From NCBI RefSeq assembly GCF_002256285.1, contig NZ_NKJE01000008.1, positions 80,968-144,967 of the forward strand: 64,000 nt of DNA, given 5' to 3'. This DNA comes from Flavobacterium sp. BFFFF1 (GTDB lineage: Bacteria; Bacteroidota; Bacteroidia; Flavobacteriales; Flavobacteriaceae). Positions 51,066 through 60,746 of this stretch are shown in pieces; positions within the stretch are counted from its first letter, which is position 1; each line of letters opens with the position of its first letter. The position numbers were made by a program, and so were the translations under genes. The notes under the pieces are model-generated. The model was not told where the DNA came from. It did not search any database and saw only the letters and a program-made list of their open reading frames with translations.

Positions 51066-51935
51066 TGGGTTTGGTTCAATGTGTATCAACACGTCTGCAA
51101 TCTCAGGAATGCTTAACTGAATAGCATCCTTAAGGCGGTGCGCAATGTCGTGCCCTTCGGTTACTGTAATATTCCCGTCGACAGTCAAATGCAAATCGAC
51201 AAGATAGGTCATGCCTGTCTTTCGGACAAAACATTTCTCAGTGTCAACCACTCCATCAACGGTTTTAGCCACTTCGCGAATTTGTACAATCACATCATCA
51301 TACAAATGTTCATCCAGAATTTCTCCCAATGCCGGCCTGAAAATCATGTAGGCGTTATAAATGATAAAACCGGATGCCAGCAACGCCGCCCAATCATCGG
51401 CGGTTTCATAACCAGGCCCAAAAATAATTGCAATCGATATGCCAACAAAAGCCATCGCTGATGTAATGGCGTCGCTACGGTGATGCCAGGCATCAGCTTT
51501 CAATGAAGAGCTGTTCGCTTCGTCGCTTTTCTTAGATACAAACCGATAGAAAACCTCTTTGATAATGACGATGATACCCAATACAATCAGGGTAAACTTT
51601 TCAGGGGTCTGGTGGGGTGTAACAATATTGTGTATGCTCTCATATGCAATAATCGTAGCCGAAATTAAAAGGAACCCCACGACGGCAAAGGTCACGAGCG
51701 TCTCCGCGCGGCCGTGGCCGTATGGATGGTTCTCATCAGCGGGTTTGGTAGAATACCGAATCCCGAAAAGCACCAATAGCGAAGAAAACACATCGGTGGT
51801 TGACTCTATGGCATCGGCAATCAATGCATACGAATTTCCAAAATACCCGGCAATCCCTTTGGCAAATGCCAAAATCAGGTTTCCAAAAATACTCACTGTG
51901 GCGGTCCGAACCGCTTTGTCTTTATTTGAACTCAT
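51063..51935 (-). CDS. Cation diffusion facilitator transporter
   Basis: A 290-residue CDF-family metal/proton antiporter that exports Zn(II), Fe(II), Co(II) or Mn(II). Membrane domain with about six helices; metal-site motifs ADAIESTTDVF (helix 2 HxxxD-equivalent: the first position is Asp rather than His, but the pattern fits) and DAWHHRSDAITS (HxxxD). The C-terminal cytoplasmic domain is ferredoxin-like (VVDTEKCFVRKTGMTYLVDLHLTVDG). Substrate cannot be read. It complements the import genes at 42-48 kb. Confidence 0.92.
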   Translation of the reverse strand: MSSNKDKAVRTATVSIFGNLILAFAKGIAGYFGNSYALIADAIESTTDVFSSLLVLFGIRYSTKPADENHPYGHGRAETLVTFAVVGFLLISATIIAYESIHNIVTPHQTPEKFTLIVLGIIVIIKEVFYRFVSKKSDEANSSSLKADAWHHRSDAITSAMAFVGISIAIIFGPGYETADDWAALLASGFIIYNAYMIFRPALGEILDEHLYDDVIVQIREVAKTVDGVVDTEKCFVRKTGMTYLVDLHLTVDGNITVTEGHDIAHRLKDAIQLSIPEIADVLIHIEPNP

Positions 51936-51971
51936 ATGGTTGGTAAAGATAAATTGATTTCTGCAAAATGG

Positions 51972-51999
51972 AAGAAGGATTGCCTTAACAATCCTTCTT
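51972..51999. terminator. Strong hairpin after the TonB-type receptor gene
   Basis: AAGAAGGATTG (51972-51982) pairs perfectly with CAATCCTTCTT (51989-51999), an 11-bp stem. It lies 8 bp downstream of the receptor stop on the minus strand; the minus-strand T-run is weak. Confidence 0.55.
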
Positions 52000-52006
52000 T
52001 TATATA

Positions 52007-54538
52007 CTATCCCTGAAAATCTCCGCCATCGTCACCCTGTTCGCGTTTCGGCTGGCGTTCCCTTTCAGTTTTCTTCTTGTTGAATCTATAGGTGAACGAC
52101 AGGTTAACCTGCCTCACGCGCCACTGCATTTCGCTGTGTGAATTGAGTGAAGGGAGGTACGTGTCATTGATTCGCTTCCTGGAATTGAAGACATCCTGTA
52201 CGTTCAGCGCCAGCGTGGCCTTGTCTTTTAAAAGGTCCTTGCTAAACCCGAGGTTGGCCCCGAAGTTCCCTAATGTTCTGCCCTGTGCATTGTTCTGCGG
52301 TCCGTTGTAAGTCAGGTTTGTCTGCCAGTCAATTTTGTAAGGGAGGGTGATCTTCGATGTCAGTCTGGTAAACCACGAATACGCCGTGTTGTCGAAATTC
52401 TGCGTAATGGTATTTCCCTTGAAATCCACATACGAATAATCCCCATCGGTCTGGTTTCGGAAAAAATTAAAATTGGAATTCAGTTTCCACCATTTGTATG
52501 GATTGTAATTCAGCGTGAACTCAAATCCGAAACGGTATTCGGTTGCCAGGTTGATTGGAGAGGTTAAAATGACCGGAATCTTATAATCTTCTCCGTCCAC
52601 TATGGAAATGCTGCCATCGTTATTCACGATGTCTTTGCCCCCAGACACCACATTTACAAAATCCCCGCTTTCCTTCCTGATAAACTGGAAAGAATCGGTT
52701 GTTTTATTCAAATACATCGACGTGCTCAACGTCAGTTTATCCCACTTTTTGAGGTATCCTAAATCGATTGCATCGGTAAATGCCGGGTCTAAATCCGGAT
52801 TTCCCTGAAAGATGTTGATGTTGCTGGAATAATTGGAGAATGGATTAATCTGCCTGCCGCGCGGCCGCGAAATCCTTCGGCTATAGCTTAAGGACACACT
52901 TGACTGATCAGAAATTTCGTAGGTCAGGAAAGCGCTTGGAAAGAAATTATTGTATTTTTTGGTGTTGTAATCTTCACTGGTAAGTTGGTTAATCGTGATA
53001 TTCGAATCTTCCCACCTTAATCCGAGAAGCACTGAGAATTTATTGACCTTGGTCCCAAATTGCGTGTACAGTGCATTGATTTTCTCTTTATACTCTAAAA
53101 TATTCGAGAAAAAGGGATTGGGTAAATACTGATTGATATCGGTATTTAGCGTATCGACCCTGTAATCCGTAAGCAACTTATTGAATTCGCCTTTGTAGCC
53201 CGCCTCAAACTGGCTGTTTTTACCGATTGGCAAGACGTAATCCGATTGGATCATGTTCCTGGACTGCTTTTGGTCATTGCTGGTCCTTTCCAGCTTCACC
53301 ACATCAGAATTATTCTGGATCATCGATTTGTCATGATCGTCATTGTTGGAAAACGAGCCATCAATGGTGAATTTATGGCCTTGTTTTTTGAAGTTTTTCG
53401 TCAGGTTTGTCGAATATTCGACGTTTTGGCTGCGGCTGTTCTGGTCGTTAAACCGCGATGTCCTGAAAAGGTTTTCGCGATTGGCATCATAATTATTATA
53501 GGTAACCTCTTCAGGATTGCTTCCGCTGTTTTTACGGTAATTGATGGCGTTGGTCCAGGTTGTCGATTTGTCGAGATACATGTCAATCCCAAAATTCGAA
53601 TTCACACCCTCGCTGATCCGTTCGTTGTAACGCTTTTCATCCGTAAAACTCCTCGTAGAGCCATCAGGATTCAGGTACTCGGAATTGGTCAAAGAATTCC
53701 CCGGATTGTTCCTGTAATTGTAGCCTGTTGTGGTAAACAGGTTGAAATTTTCGAGCTTGTAATTTAAATTGCCAGAGGCACCATAATTTTCAGGATCTCC
53801 GGTGGAAAGGATTACGGTTCCATTCAGACCCAGATTTTTTCCCTTTTTAAGGATGATGTTCAGGAGTCCGCCACCCCCTTCAGAATCATAGCGCGCGGAT
53901 GGGTTGGTGACGACTTCCACTTTATCGATGGCGTCTGCAGGGATTTGGCGCAGCGCTTCGGTGATATTGATGGCATTAGACGGCTTCCCATCAATCAGGA
54001 TGCGGACATTCTCATTGCCGCGCAGGCTTACCGTGCCATCTGCATCGACGGCAACAGACGGGATGTTATCAAGCACATCGCTTACTGTTCCGCCTTTCAC
54101 CATAAGATCGTTGCCGACGTTGTAGACCTTTTTGTCAAGCTTGATCTCCACTGTGGTTTTATCGACCCGGATTTCAACTTCATTTAACAGCGTGACATCC
54201 GGTTCAAGCAGGATAACGCCTAAACTCAGATTTTCAGTGATGCTTTTTTGTTTGATTTCGACCGGCTTAAAGGAGATAAATTCAATCTTGATGTCGTACG
54301 TCCCGGGCGTAACTTCGAAGTCAAATTCGCCTTTATTATTGGTAATGCCGCCGGTTACTATTTTAGGATTTGATGTGTTCTGAAGTGTTATGGTCGTATA
54401 CTCCATAGGGGTAGTGGTTCCCTTTTCAATAACCCTTCCGGAGACTTTAACTTTTGGACCTTCCGGTCGTTGCTGCGCCATAGTAAGCAATGGCGTTAAA
54501 ATCAGCAACATATACATGGCGTATTTGATGTTTTTCAT
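52007..54538 (-). CDS. TonB-dependent receptor-like outer-membrane protein
   Basis: An 843-residue outer-membrane receptor. Signal peptide about 1-21 (MKNIKYAMYMLLILTPLLTMA). A carboxypeptidase-like regulatory domain follows (about 30-110, VSGRVIEKGTTTPMEYTTITL), a plug domain (about 130-230, VYNVGNDLMVKGGTVSDVLDNIPSVAVD and LRGNENVRILIDGKPS), then a large beta barrel of the outer-membrane-beta-barrel-family type. No classical TonB box is obvious. Substrate is unknown; related proteins take up metal complexes, peptides or siderophores. A TACTTTTG box lies at 54571-54578 (minus) upstream. Confidence 0.9.
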   Translation of the reverse strand: MKNIKYAMYMLLILTPLLTMAQQRPEGPKVKVSGRVIEKGTTTPMEYTTITLQNTSNPKIVTGGITNNKGEFDFEVTPGTYDIKIEFISFKPVEIKQKSITENLSLGVILLEPDVTLLNEVEIRVDKTTVEIKLDKKVYNVGNDLMVKGGTVSDVLDNIPSVAVDADGTVSLRGNENVRILIDGKPSNAINITEALRQIPADAIDKVEVVTNPSARYDSEGGGGLLNIILKKGKNLGLNGTVILSTGDPENYGASGNLNYKLENFNLFTTTGYNYRNNPGNSLTNSEYLNPDGSTRSFTDEKRYNERISEGVNSNFGIDMYLDKSTTWTNAINYRKNSGSNPEEVTYNNYDANRENLFRTSRFNDQNSRSQNVEYSTNLTKNFKKQGHKFTIDGSFSNNDDHDKSMIQNNSDVVKLERTSNDQKQSRNMIQSDYVLPIGKNSQFEAGYKGEFNKLLTDYRVDTLNTDINQYLPNPFFSNILEYKEKINALYTQFGTKVNKFSVLLGLRWEDSNITINQLTSEDYNTKKYNNFFPSAFLTYEISDQSSVSLSYSRRISRPRGRQINPFSNYSSNINIFQGNPDLDPAFTDAIDLGYLKKWDKLTLSTSMYLNKTTDSFQFIRKESGDFVNVVSGGKDIVNNDGSISIVDGEDYKIPVILTSPINLATEYRFGFEFTLNYNPYKWWKLNSNFNFFRNQTDGDYSYVDFKGNTITQNFDNTAYSWFTRLTSKITLPYKIDWQTNLTYNGPQNNAQGRTLGNFGANLGFSKDLLKDKATLALNVQDVFNSRKRINDTYLPSLNSHSEMQWRVRQVNLSFTYRFNKKKTERERQPKREQGDDGGDFQG

Positions 54539-54570
54539 CAGGCGAGAATTTTTTTAGCGCTTTAAGACTG

Positions 54571-54578
54571 CAAAAGTA
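54571..54578 (-). promoter_or_regulatory. -7 box TACTTTTG for the receptor gene
   Basis: Complement of CAAAAGTA; it lies 32 bp before the start codon. Confidence 0.5.
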
Positions 54579-54625
54579 CGGGTTGGTTTAGGGGACAGTT
54601 CACAATGGTTTGTTAAAAAAAGTTT

Positions 54626-54970
54626 TTATTTTGACAGCAAATCCCTGATAAGTTGCGGCGGGCGGCCAATTACAGCCTGAGATCCATGCACTACGATAGG
54701 TCTTTCCATAAGTTCCGGATGCTGCAACATGGCGTCAATAACCTGCTGATCTGCAAGCGTTTTATCTTTAAACTGCTTCCATGCTGCTTCCTTTACCCGG
54801 ATTAAATCCAGCGGCCTGATACCCAGTTTTTTAACAACTCCTTTCAGCGTTTCGTCATTCAGTGGTTCTTTTATATAGTTAATCACCTGAAATTTCTGGC
54901 CTGAGTTTTCTACGATCTCAAGCCCTTCACGGGATTTCGAGCATCTGGGATTGTGGTAAATCTGAATCAT
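54626..54970 (-). CDS. ArsC-family (thioredoxin-fold) reductase
   Basis: A 114-residue protein of the glutaredoxin-like ArsC/Spx family. The start MIQIYHNPRCSKSREGLEIV contains the family Cys (NPRCSKS). Mid-protein LGIRPLDLIRVKEAAWKQF and the end VHGSQAVIGRPPQLIRDLL (with the RP motif) fit ArsC. It could be an arsenate reductase or a YffB-like protein. No arsenite efflux gene is nearby, so arsenic resistance is not supported by context. It diverges from the CPBP protease gene. Confidence 0.88.
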   Translation of the reverse strand: MIQIYHNPRCSKSREGLEIVENSGQKFQVINYIKEPLNDETLKGVVKKLGIRPLDLIRVKEAAWKQFKDKTLADQQVIDAMLQHPELMERPIVVHGSQAVIGRPPQLIRDLLSK

Positions 54971-55050
54971 CTCTTTTATTTGCAAAGTAATTGATTTCCG
55001 TTTTAAAAATTGGATTAAATTAGGCGAACAATTATTCCATCATTTGAGTT

Positions 55051-55977
55051 ATGTTTATTGAACAGGTCTACAAAAACAGGGCAAATCTCGTAAGTTACCT
55101 GCCATTCCCTTTAGGTTTATTCGGACTGATGTCCCTGAACTATTTCGTTTCAGCAAACGCCGATATGGATGTCGCGCACCTGATTAAGGAGGAAATCCTT
55201 AAAAAAGGCAAAAGCGCATTCTTTATTGAAAACCTGATTCCATTTGCCATTCTACTTGCTTTATTATTCATGTGGGTGAAATTTATCCACAGGCAATCCA
55301 TCCGGTCATTGACAACTGCCCGGAAGGAAATCGACTGGCATCGTGTATTTTTTTCATTTTGCGTATGGGGCGGAATCAGCGCGCTGCTTGTGCTGTTCAG
55401 TTACCTTTCCAGTCCGGAAAATTTTATTTTCAATTTCAGACTGATTCCTTTTCTCGAGCTTTCATTGATCTGCCTGATTTTGGTGCCTTTGCAAACCAGT
55501 TTCGAAGAATATTTCTTTCGTGGGTATCTGATGCAGGGTATCGGCGTAGCAACGAAGCGGAAATGGGTTGCACTTTTGTGCACGTCTGTTGTCTTTGGGA
55601 TGATGCACCTGGCGAATCCCGAGGTAGAGAAAATGGGACTTTTTTTAATGGTTTATTATATCGGAACCGGGGCTTTGCTTGGCATCATGACATTGATGGA
55701 TGACGGATTGGAATTGTCAATCGGTTTTCATGCTGCGAACAATATAGTGGGTGCGCTTCTTGTCACTTCCGATTGGACGGTTTTCCAGACCGATTCTGTG
55801 TTAATTGACATTTCCAAACCATCGGTTTCGTTCGATGTGATTTTACCAGTCGTTATTATATTTCCAATTCTTTTATTTATCTTTAGTAAAAAGTACCATT
55901 GGTCCGGATGGAAGGAGAAATTAACCGGAAAAGTGGCCATCCCTTCACCCGATCCAAATCAAATCTCATCAAAATGA
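55051..55977 (+). CDS. CPBP-family intramembrane metalloprotease
   Basis: A 308-residue membrane protein with about eight hydrophobic segments. The CAAX-protease/bacteriocin-processing (Abi) motifs are present: EEYFFRGYLMQ (EExxxR), FGMMHLANP (FxxxH) and FHAANNIVGALL (HxxxN/B). The family includes bacteriocin self-immunity proteins and membrane proteases of unknown substrate. It overlaps menE by four bases (ATGA), so the two are translationally coupled, although no functional tie to menaquinone synthesis is known to me. Confidence 0.92.
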   Translation: MFIEQVYKNRANLVSYLPFPLGLFGLMSLNYFVSANADMDVAHLIKEEILKKGKSAFFIENLIPFAILLALLFMWVKFIHRQSIRSLTTARKEIDWHRVFFSFCVWGGISALLVLFSYLSSPENFIFNFRLIPFLELSLICLILVPLQTSFEEYFFRGYLMQGIGVATKRKWVALLCTSVVFGMMHLANPEVEKMGLFLMVYYIGTGALLGIMTLMDDGLELSIGFHAANNIVGALLVTSDWTVFQTDSVLIDISKPSVSFDVILPVVIIFPILLFIFSKKYHWSGWKEKLTGKVAIPSPDPNQISSK

Positions 55978-57014
55978 ATACTCCAAATTACACGCAGGTC
56001 CACAACCGTTTTAAACTTAACGGATTCCATCTTGACAAAGACGACTTGTGTCGCGTCGCCTATAGTTTTATTAAGGAAGGGGATGATTTTGAAAGGCCGG
56101 TCGGACACTTTCTTCTGGATTGGTTTGACCACAATGATTTTATCGAAATGAATACCAGCGGCAGTACCGGCATTCCGAAGGTAATACGCGTTGAAAAACA
56201 AGCCATGGTAAACTCGGCCCTTGCAACAGGTAATTTTTTTGACCTCGCTCCCGGCGATAAAGTGCTGAATTGCCTCCCAGTAAAATATGTTGCCGGGAAA
56301 ATGATGCTCGTTCGTGGGTTCATCCTGGGGCTCGACATGGATTTTGTCGCGCCTACAGCGCATCCGCTTCGGAACAATGATACGCAATATGCTTTTTCGG
56401 CAATGGTTCCTTTACAGGCTCAAAATTCAGTAGCTGAATTGCACCAAATTAAAAAGCTGATTGTTGGCGGTGCTAAAATAAATGCCTCGCTCGAGAAGGA
56501 CTTAAAAAAACTTCCCGGACAGGCTTTTGAAACGTATGGCATGACCGAAACGGTTTCGCACATCGCCGCAAAGAAAGTTGGGGACAAGAATTTTACGGTA
56601 TTGCCGAACGTCTCTATCGCCAGTGACGATCGAAACTGTCTTGTAATTACCGCGCCTGATATCTCGCAGGAACCCATTATCACAAATGATATTGTAGAAT
56701 TGATTTCAGATAAAAAATTTATCTGGAAGGGGCGGATCGACAACGTTGTGAACAGCGGCGGCATTAAACTAATCCCTGAGTCTATTGAGGAAAAGCTTTA
56801 TAAGAAAATTGACCGGCGTTTCTTTGTTGCCGGAATGCCTGATTCGGATCTGGGAGAAAAGCTCATACTGGCTATTGAAGGAGAAGCTTATACGCTGCCT
56901 GAGACTATTTTTGACAAGCTGGACAAATATGAAAAACCCAAAGAAATCATCTTCATTCCACATTTTAAGGAAACCGGAAATGGAAAAATCATCCGCCGGG
57001 ATTCGCTGATGTAA
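55974..57014 (+). CDS. menE: AMP-binding enzyme, probable o-succinylbenzoate-CoA ligase
   Basis: A 346-residue adenylate-forming enzyme, shorter than typical MenE (about 450). Core motifs: MNTSGSTGIPKVIRVEK (phosphate loop), FETYGMTETVSH (A5), and WKGRIDNVVNSGGIKL (A8), with the terminal FKETGNGKIIRRD carrying the catalytic Lys. The compact form matches the short MenE-type proteins of flavobacteria, which would activate o-succinylbenzoate in menaquinone synthesis. No other men gene is in the window, so the assignment rests on the sequence only. Start fixed by overlap with the CPBP gene. Confidence 0.82.
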   Translation: MNTPNYTQVHNRFKLNGFHLDKDDLCRVAYSFIKEGDDFERPVGHFLLDWFDHNDFIEMNTSGSTGIPKVIRVEKQAMVNSALATGNFFDLAPGDKVLNCLPVKYVAGKMMLVRGFILGLDMDFVAPTAHPLRNNDTQYAFSAMVPLQAQNSVAELHQIKKLIVGGAKINASLEKDLKKLPGQAFETYGMTETVSHIAAKKVGDKNFTVLPNVSIASDDRNCLVITAPDISQEPIITNDIVELISDKKFIWKGRIDNVVNSGGIKLIPESIEEKLYKKIDRRFFVAGMPDSDLGEKLILAIEGEAYTLPETIFDKLDKYEKPKEIIFIPHFKETGNGKIIRRDSLM

Positions 57015-57029
57015 GAAGTCATCAACCAC

Positions 57030-57061
57030 AAAAAAAAACCTGAATCGCTTCAGGTTTTTTT
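57030..57061 (+). terminator. Intrinsic terminator after menE
   Basis: AACCTGAA pairs with TTCAGGTT around a 4-base loop, followed by a T-run. Confidence 0.85.
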
Positions 57062-57141
57062 ATGATTAAAATATTGTCAGCAGTAAAACCTATTAACATC
57101 CATTTAATATCCATCACGTCCCAGTTGCAAAATCAACGCAT

Positions 57142-57175
57142 AAAAAAACCCTGAATTACTTCAGGGTTTTTCTTT
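57142..57175 (-). terminator. Intrinsic terminator after the OmpA-family gene
   Basis: AAAACCCTGAA/TTCAGGGTTTT hairpin; on the minus strand it is followed by a run of T, 24 bp after the stop codon. Confidence 0.85.
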
Positions 57176-57198
57176 ATATGATGATGAAAATTGGTAAA

Positions 57199-58494
57199 TT
57201 ATTTCACTTTGAAAGTGACTCTTCTAACCAGTTTTCTTGCACCTGCTGAATCTTTGTCAACTGAAGCATCTTCACCTGCAGCAACTACATTCAATCTCGA
57301 AGGATCAACTTTAGCTTTTACAAGCGTGTTCTTCACATTGTTTGCCCTGGCCTGTGACAATTTGTCGTTGTAAGCAGATCTTCCAACCTCATCAGCATGT
57401 CCGATGATATCTACTGTAGCCGTTGGGTTATTTCTCAGGTAAGTAAGGATGAAATCAATACCTTCAGTAGAAACATTTGTCGGTGTAGATTTGTTTAAAT
57501 CAAAGTAACATGTAACATAACCATCGTTGATCAACGCTTTAACCAAAGCACTATTGTTTGGCGTGTTGTTGATGTTTGTGTTGGTGTTACTTGTTCCACC
57601 TGGGCCGTATGTTTTATTCATATAGCTTTCCAATTCATCTGGAATACCATTTCCATTAAGGTCGATTGTTCTTCCTTTTGAATCAACTGCAAGACCTGGT
57701 TTGCTGTTTGGTTCAGCATCTAAACCATCCATTATACCGTCTTTATCAGTATCATTGGTGTAAGTCTCTAAGTCACCAATTCTCTTTTTAAGAGCATCAA
57801 TTTCTTCTTTGTTTTTATCCGTGTCGATATACCAGTCAGCGTGCTGCTCATGTCTTCCAAGATAAACCGTAAGACCGATCGTTCCGGTAAAGATACCGCC
57901 TTCCCAGCCTCTTTGCTCGTGAATTCTTGAAGTTCCATCAAACGTCCTGTTTTGGAACAAATCCGTCATTGAAGTAAAATCACCGGTGATAACCACACGG
58001 TTGCTCAATTTGAATTGTCCTGTCAGACCGATGATAAAGTTACCAACCCTGTCAGTATACTCCTGATCGTCACTTTTGAATTGACCATATCCACCCCCTG
58101 CGTGAGCAAGGAAACCAATTCTTTTTGTCCAGGTTTCAAAATTTAAAACACGGCCCATGTTTACAACCCCCTGAACATCTGCTCTGTAATAGTGTGTTGT
58201 AAATGGAGCAATTGAGTTGTCTTTCGCCTGTAATCTTGAGTAACCAATATCAAATTTAATACCCACTTTGTTGTTAAACATATATCTCGCTCCTAAATCT
58301 GCTGTAAAGAAGCTTGGAGTAGCTGTAAAGTAATTTTCTGCGAAAGGCTTTGACGGCTTGTTAACTCCTCCATTTAGTTCAAGTGACCATTTGTTGTAAC
58401 CTGTATCGGTACTGTCAGCGCTGGCGTCACCCGTCTGTGCACTAAGGCTCAGCGTACTAACAAATGTTAATGCAAGTAAAAGTTTTTTCATCAT
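57199..58494 (-). CDS. OmpA-family outer-membrane protein
   Basis: A 431-residue outer-membrane protein tied to peptidoglycan. Signal peptide MMKKLLLALTFVSTLSLSAQ. An eight-strand-like beta-barrel region (about 35-230), a short helical linker (IDALKKRIGDLET) and calcium-binding type-3-like repeats (DTDKDGIMDGLD, DLNGNGIPDELE), a Asn/Thr-rich spacer, and a C-terminal OmpA domain (about 330-431) with VDIIGHADEVGRSAYNDKLSQARA and VAAGEDAS. The start is supported by a -7 box at 58514-58521; the 21 extra in-frame residues upstream overlap that box. Confidence 0.95.
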   Translation of the reverse strand: MMKKLLLALTFVSTLSLSAQTGDASADSTDTGYNKWSLELNGGVNKPSKPFAENYFTATPSFFTADLGARYMFNNKVGIKFDIGYSRLQAKDNSIAPFTTHYYRADVQGVVNMGRVLNFETWTKRIGFLAHAGGGYGQFKSDDQEYTDRVGNFIIGLTGQFKLSNRVVITGDFTSMTDLFQNRTFDGTSRIHEQRGWEGGIFTGTIGLTVYLGRHEQHADWYIDTDKNKEEIDALKKRIGDLETYTNDTDKDGIMDGLDAEPNSKPGLAVDSKGRTIDLNGNGIPDELESYMNKTYGPGGTSNTNTNINNTPNNSALVKALINDGYVTCYFDLNKSTPTNVSTEGIDFILTYLRNNPTATVDIIGHADEVGRSAYNDKLSQARANNVKNTLVKAKVDPSRLNVVAAGEDASVDKDSAGARKLVRRVTFKVK

Positions 58495-58880
58495 TCTAAG
58501 TTTTAAATTTTTACAAACATACGCAATTTTGCAATACGAATGAAATAAATTTAACACGTAATCGGGGGTATTTAAATCATAAAATGAAAATTATTCGTAA
58601 TTTTTGCTTTTCCCATGAATATATTTCACAACAAGTGCCGAAAAACAAATAAATCTCTAATTTTATTAGTCAGATAATAAATGATTAATTTTCAATAATT
58701 TACATGTTTTATTGAAAATTTTTAATTTGTTACAGATATAAGATTTTTTTTTACAAAATTCCCGCAGAAAAACGATAGCGGTGGAAGCGAACACGGCACT
58801 ATTCATTCGGCTTTCCGACTCAAAAAACGCCAAAGACACCATTTTAACGCTCCATAACTACTGCAAAGCGAATCTCCTTG
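58495..58880. other. 386-bp intergenic region between ompA-type and olsF genes
   Basis: Very AT-rich in the half next to the OmpA-type gene. It contains that gene's promoter (TATGTTTG, complement of 58514-58521) and no convincing gene. A conserved-looking stretch near 58760-58800 (CCCGCAGAAAAACGATAGCG) has no recognisable feature. The length suggests upstream regulation of the OmpA-type gene. Confidence 0.5.
58514..58521 (-). promoter_or_regulatory. -7 box TATGTTTG for the OmpA-family gene
   Basis: Complement of CAAACATA, 19 bp before the start codon. Confidence 0.5.
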
Positions 58881-60689
58881 TTACAATGTCTCTCCTTTTT
58901 CCAGCAATTTCCTTTCCAGTTCGGCCTGAAACTCTTCCATAACCGGTTTCATCGTGCTCTCCGGGATATCCGCAATCCTAATGTACATCAATCCATCGAC
59001 AGCATTGTTAAAAAGTGGGTCGACGTTAAACGCTACAACACGCGCGTTCTGCTTGATATATTTTTTAATCAACACCGGCAATCGCAGTGTCCCCGGCTCA
59101 AGTTCGTCAATAATCTTGTCAAACTTGTTCAGGTCGGATTCCGCCTCATCAAAGATAAAATCCTTATCCGCATCCTTAAGTTTCACCTTAAACTCCTTCT
59201 TGGCATGTACATATTGGGCAATATAAGGGTCATAGTAATGCGACTTCATAAACTCAATCATCAGCGATTTCGAAAATTCCGAGAATTGGTTGCTGATGCT
59301 CACGCCGCCCAAAAGAAAATTATGTTCCGGATACCGCAGTGTCGTGTGAATGATCCCTTTCCACAATAAAAACAAAGGCATCGGCTTTTGCTGGTACTCC
59401 TTGATGATAAACGCCCTGCCCATCTCAATGGATTTGCTCATCATGTCATGAAGCTCCGGCTCAAATCGGAATAACTCATGCAGGTAAAACCCTTCGATGC
59501 CCCGTTTCGGGAAAATTTCCGAGCCCAAACCCATCCGGTAAGCGCCCGCAATCTGGTTGGTGTCCGCGTCCCACAAAAACATGTGGTAGTAATAATTATC
59601 ATAAGGATCAAGATCGATAGACTCATTCGTGCCTTCGCCAACCTCGCGGAACGTAATCTCACGCAGCCTGCCGATCTCGTGTAAAATATTCGGAATCTTA
59701 TCCGCTTTCGTAAAGAAAACCTCGTAGTTTTTGCTTTGCAGCAACCTGCAGTCCTGCTTCCTGAGATTATCCACTTCCTGGATCATCTTGTCATTGCTCG
59801 CCGCCGTCGCAATCTTTTTCGGGCTTTTCGGGATTTTCAGGTGCGGCGTACTCAACAGCTTGTTGTCCTTTTCATAAGGATTGGCCAGCATATAGGTCTT
59901 CTTCCTCAGGAATTCTGAATATTCTTCTATCGTTGCATGCTCGTTCTGTTCGCTCACCGAAATCGGCTTCCCGATCCGCACTTTAATAATCCGGTCTTTC
60001 TGCGAAAACAATTCTGAAGGCAGCTTTGCCGTACGCATCGTGTCGTCAATCTTTGAAAGCAGGTAAAACAGTCTGCTATTTTTTGCGTGGAAATAAATCG
60101 GGACAACAGGTACCTGCGCTTTGCGGATTACTTTAATAGCCCCTTCTTCCCACTCCTTGTCTACAACCAGTTTTCCGTCTTTGTAAGTAGATACTTCCCC
60201 CGCCGGAAACATCCCCAATGGCTTCCCGTCACTCAGATGACGCAGCGTTTCCTTAATGCCCACCACGCTCGACTTGGCATCTTTATGGTTTTCAAAAGGA
60301 TTCACAGGCATGATGTAAGGCTTCAAAGGCTCAATCCGGTGCAGCAGGAAATTGGCGATAATCTTAAAGTTCGGCTCGCGCTCCAGCATCAGCTTCAACA
60401 GCAATATGCCATCAACACCGCCAAGCGGATGATTTGAAATCGTGATATACGCACCCTCCTTCGGCAACCGTTTAAAGTCCTCTTCAGGAATCTCAAACCG
60501 AATCTCAAGCTGGTCCAGAATCGCATTCAGGAACTCTACATCCTTGAGGTGCTTGTTCTTATCATAAATCTGGTTCAGCCGCGAAATTTTCAGCGTCTTC
60601 ATCAGCAGCCATCCGGCAAACGTCCCAAAAATTCCATATTTGGTGGCATTGATTGCTTTGGCTACTTCTTTGGCGGTGACTAGACCCAT
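58881..60689 (-). CDS. olsF: Bifunctional ornithine/glycine-lipid acyltransferase (OlsF type)
   Basis: A 602-residue two-domain enzyme. The N-terminal half (about 40-280) is a PlsC-type O-acyltransferase with ISNHPLGGVDG (NHx5D variant) and MFPAGEVSTYKDG. The C-terminal half (about 310-590) is an OlsB-like GNAT N-acyltransferase (ITFREVGEGTNESIDLDPYDNYY, GAYRMGLG, FYLHELFRF, SIEMGRAFI). The fusion corresponds to OlsF described in Serratia and Flavobacterium johnsoniae: one domain makes the lyso-aminolipid and the other the diacyl form, giving phosphorus-free membrane lipids. A TATCTTTG box (complement 60715-60722) lies 25 bp upstream. Confidence 0.9.
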   Translation of the reverse strand: MGLVTAKEVAKAINATKYGIFGTFAGWLLMKTLKISRLNQIYDKNKHLKDVEFLNAILDQLEIRFEIPEEDFKRLPKEGAYITISNHPLGGVDGILLLKLMLEREPNFKIIANFLLHRIEPLKPYIMPVNPFENHKDAKSSVVGIKETLRHLSDGKPLGMFPAGEVSTYKDGKLVVDKEWEEGAIKVIRKAQVPVVPIYFHAKNSRLFYLLSKIDDTMRTAKLPSELFSQKDRIIKVRIGKPISVSEQNEHATIEEYSEFLRKKTYMLANPYEKDNKLLSTPHLKIPKSPKKIATAASNDKMIQEVDNLRKQDCRLLQSKNYEVFFTKADKIPNILHEIGRLREITFREVGEGTNESIDLDPYDNYYYHMFLWDADTNQIAGAYRMGLGSEIFPKRGIEGFYLHELFRFEPELHDMMSKSIEMGRAFIIKEYQQKPMPLFLLWKGIIHTTLRYPEHNFLLGGVSISNQFSEFSKSLMIEFMKSHYYDPYIAQYVHAKKEFKVKLKDADKDFIFDEAESDLNKFDKIIDELEPGTLRLPVLIKKYIKQNARVVAFNVDPLFNNAVDGLMYIRIADIPESTMKPVMEEFQAELERKLLEKGETL

Positions 60690-60714
60690 TATGTTTATTG
60701 CTTTTAGGTAAAAA

Positions 60715-60722
60715 CAAAGATA
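60715..60722 (-). promoter_or_regulatory. -7 box TATCTTTG for the OlsF-type gene
   Basis: Complement of CAAAGATA, 25 bp before the start codon at 60689. Confidence 0.5.
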
Positions 60723-60746
60723 GAAAAAAATGCCAACCGTGAAATT

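Noticed and set aside
54626..54970. Arsenic resistance operon
   Set aside because: Only the ArsC-like gene is present; no ArsR, ArsB or Acr3 gene is adjacent.
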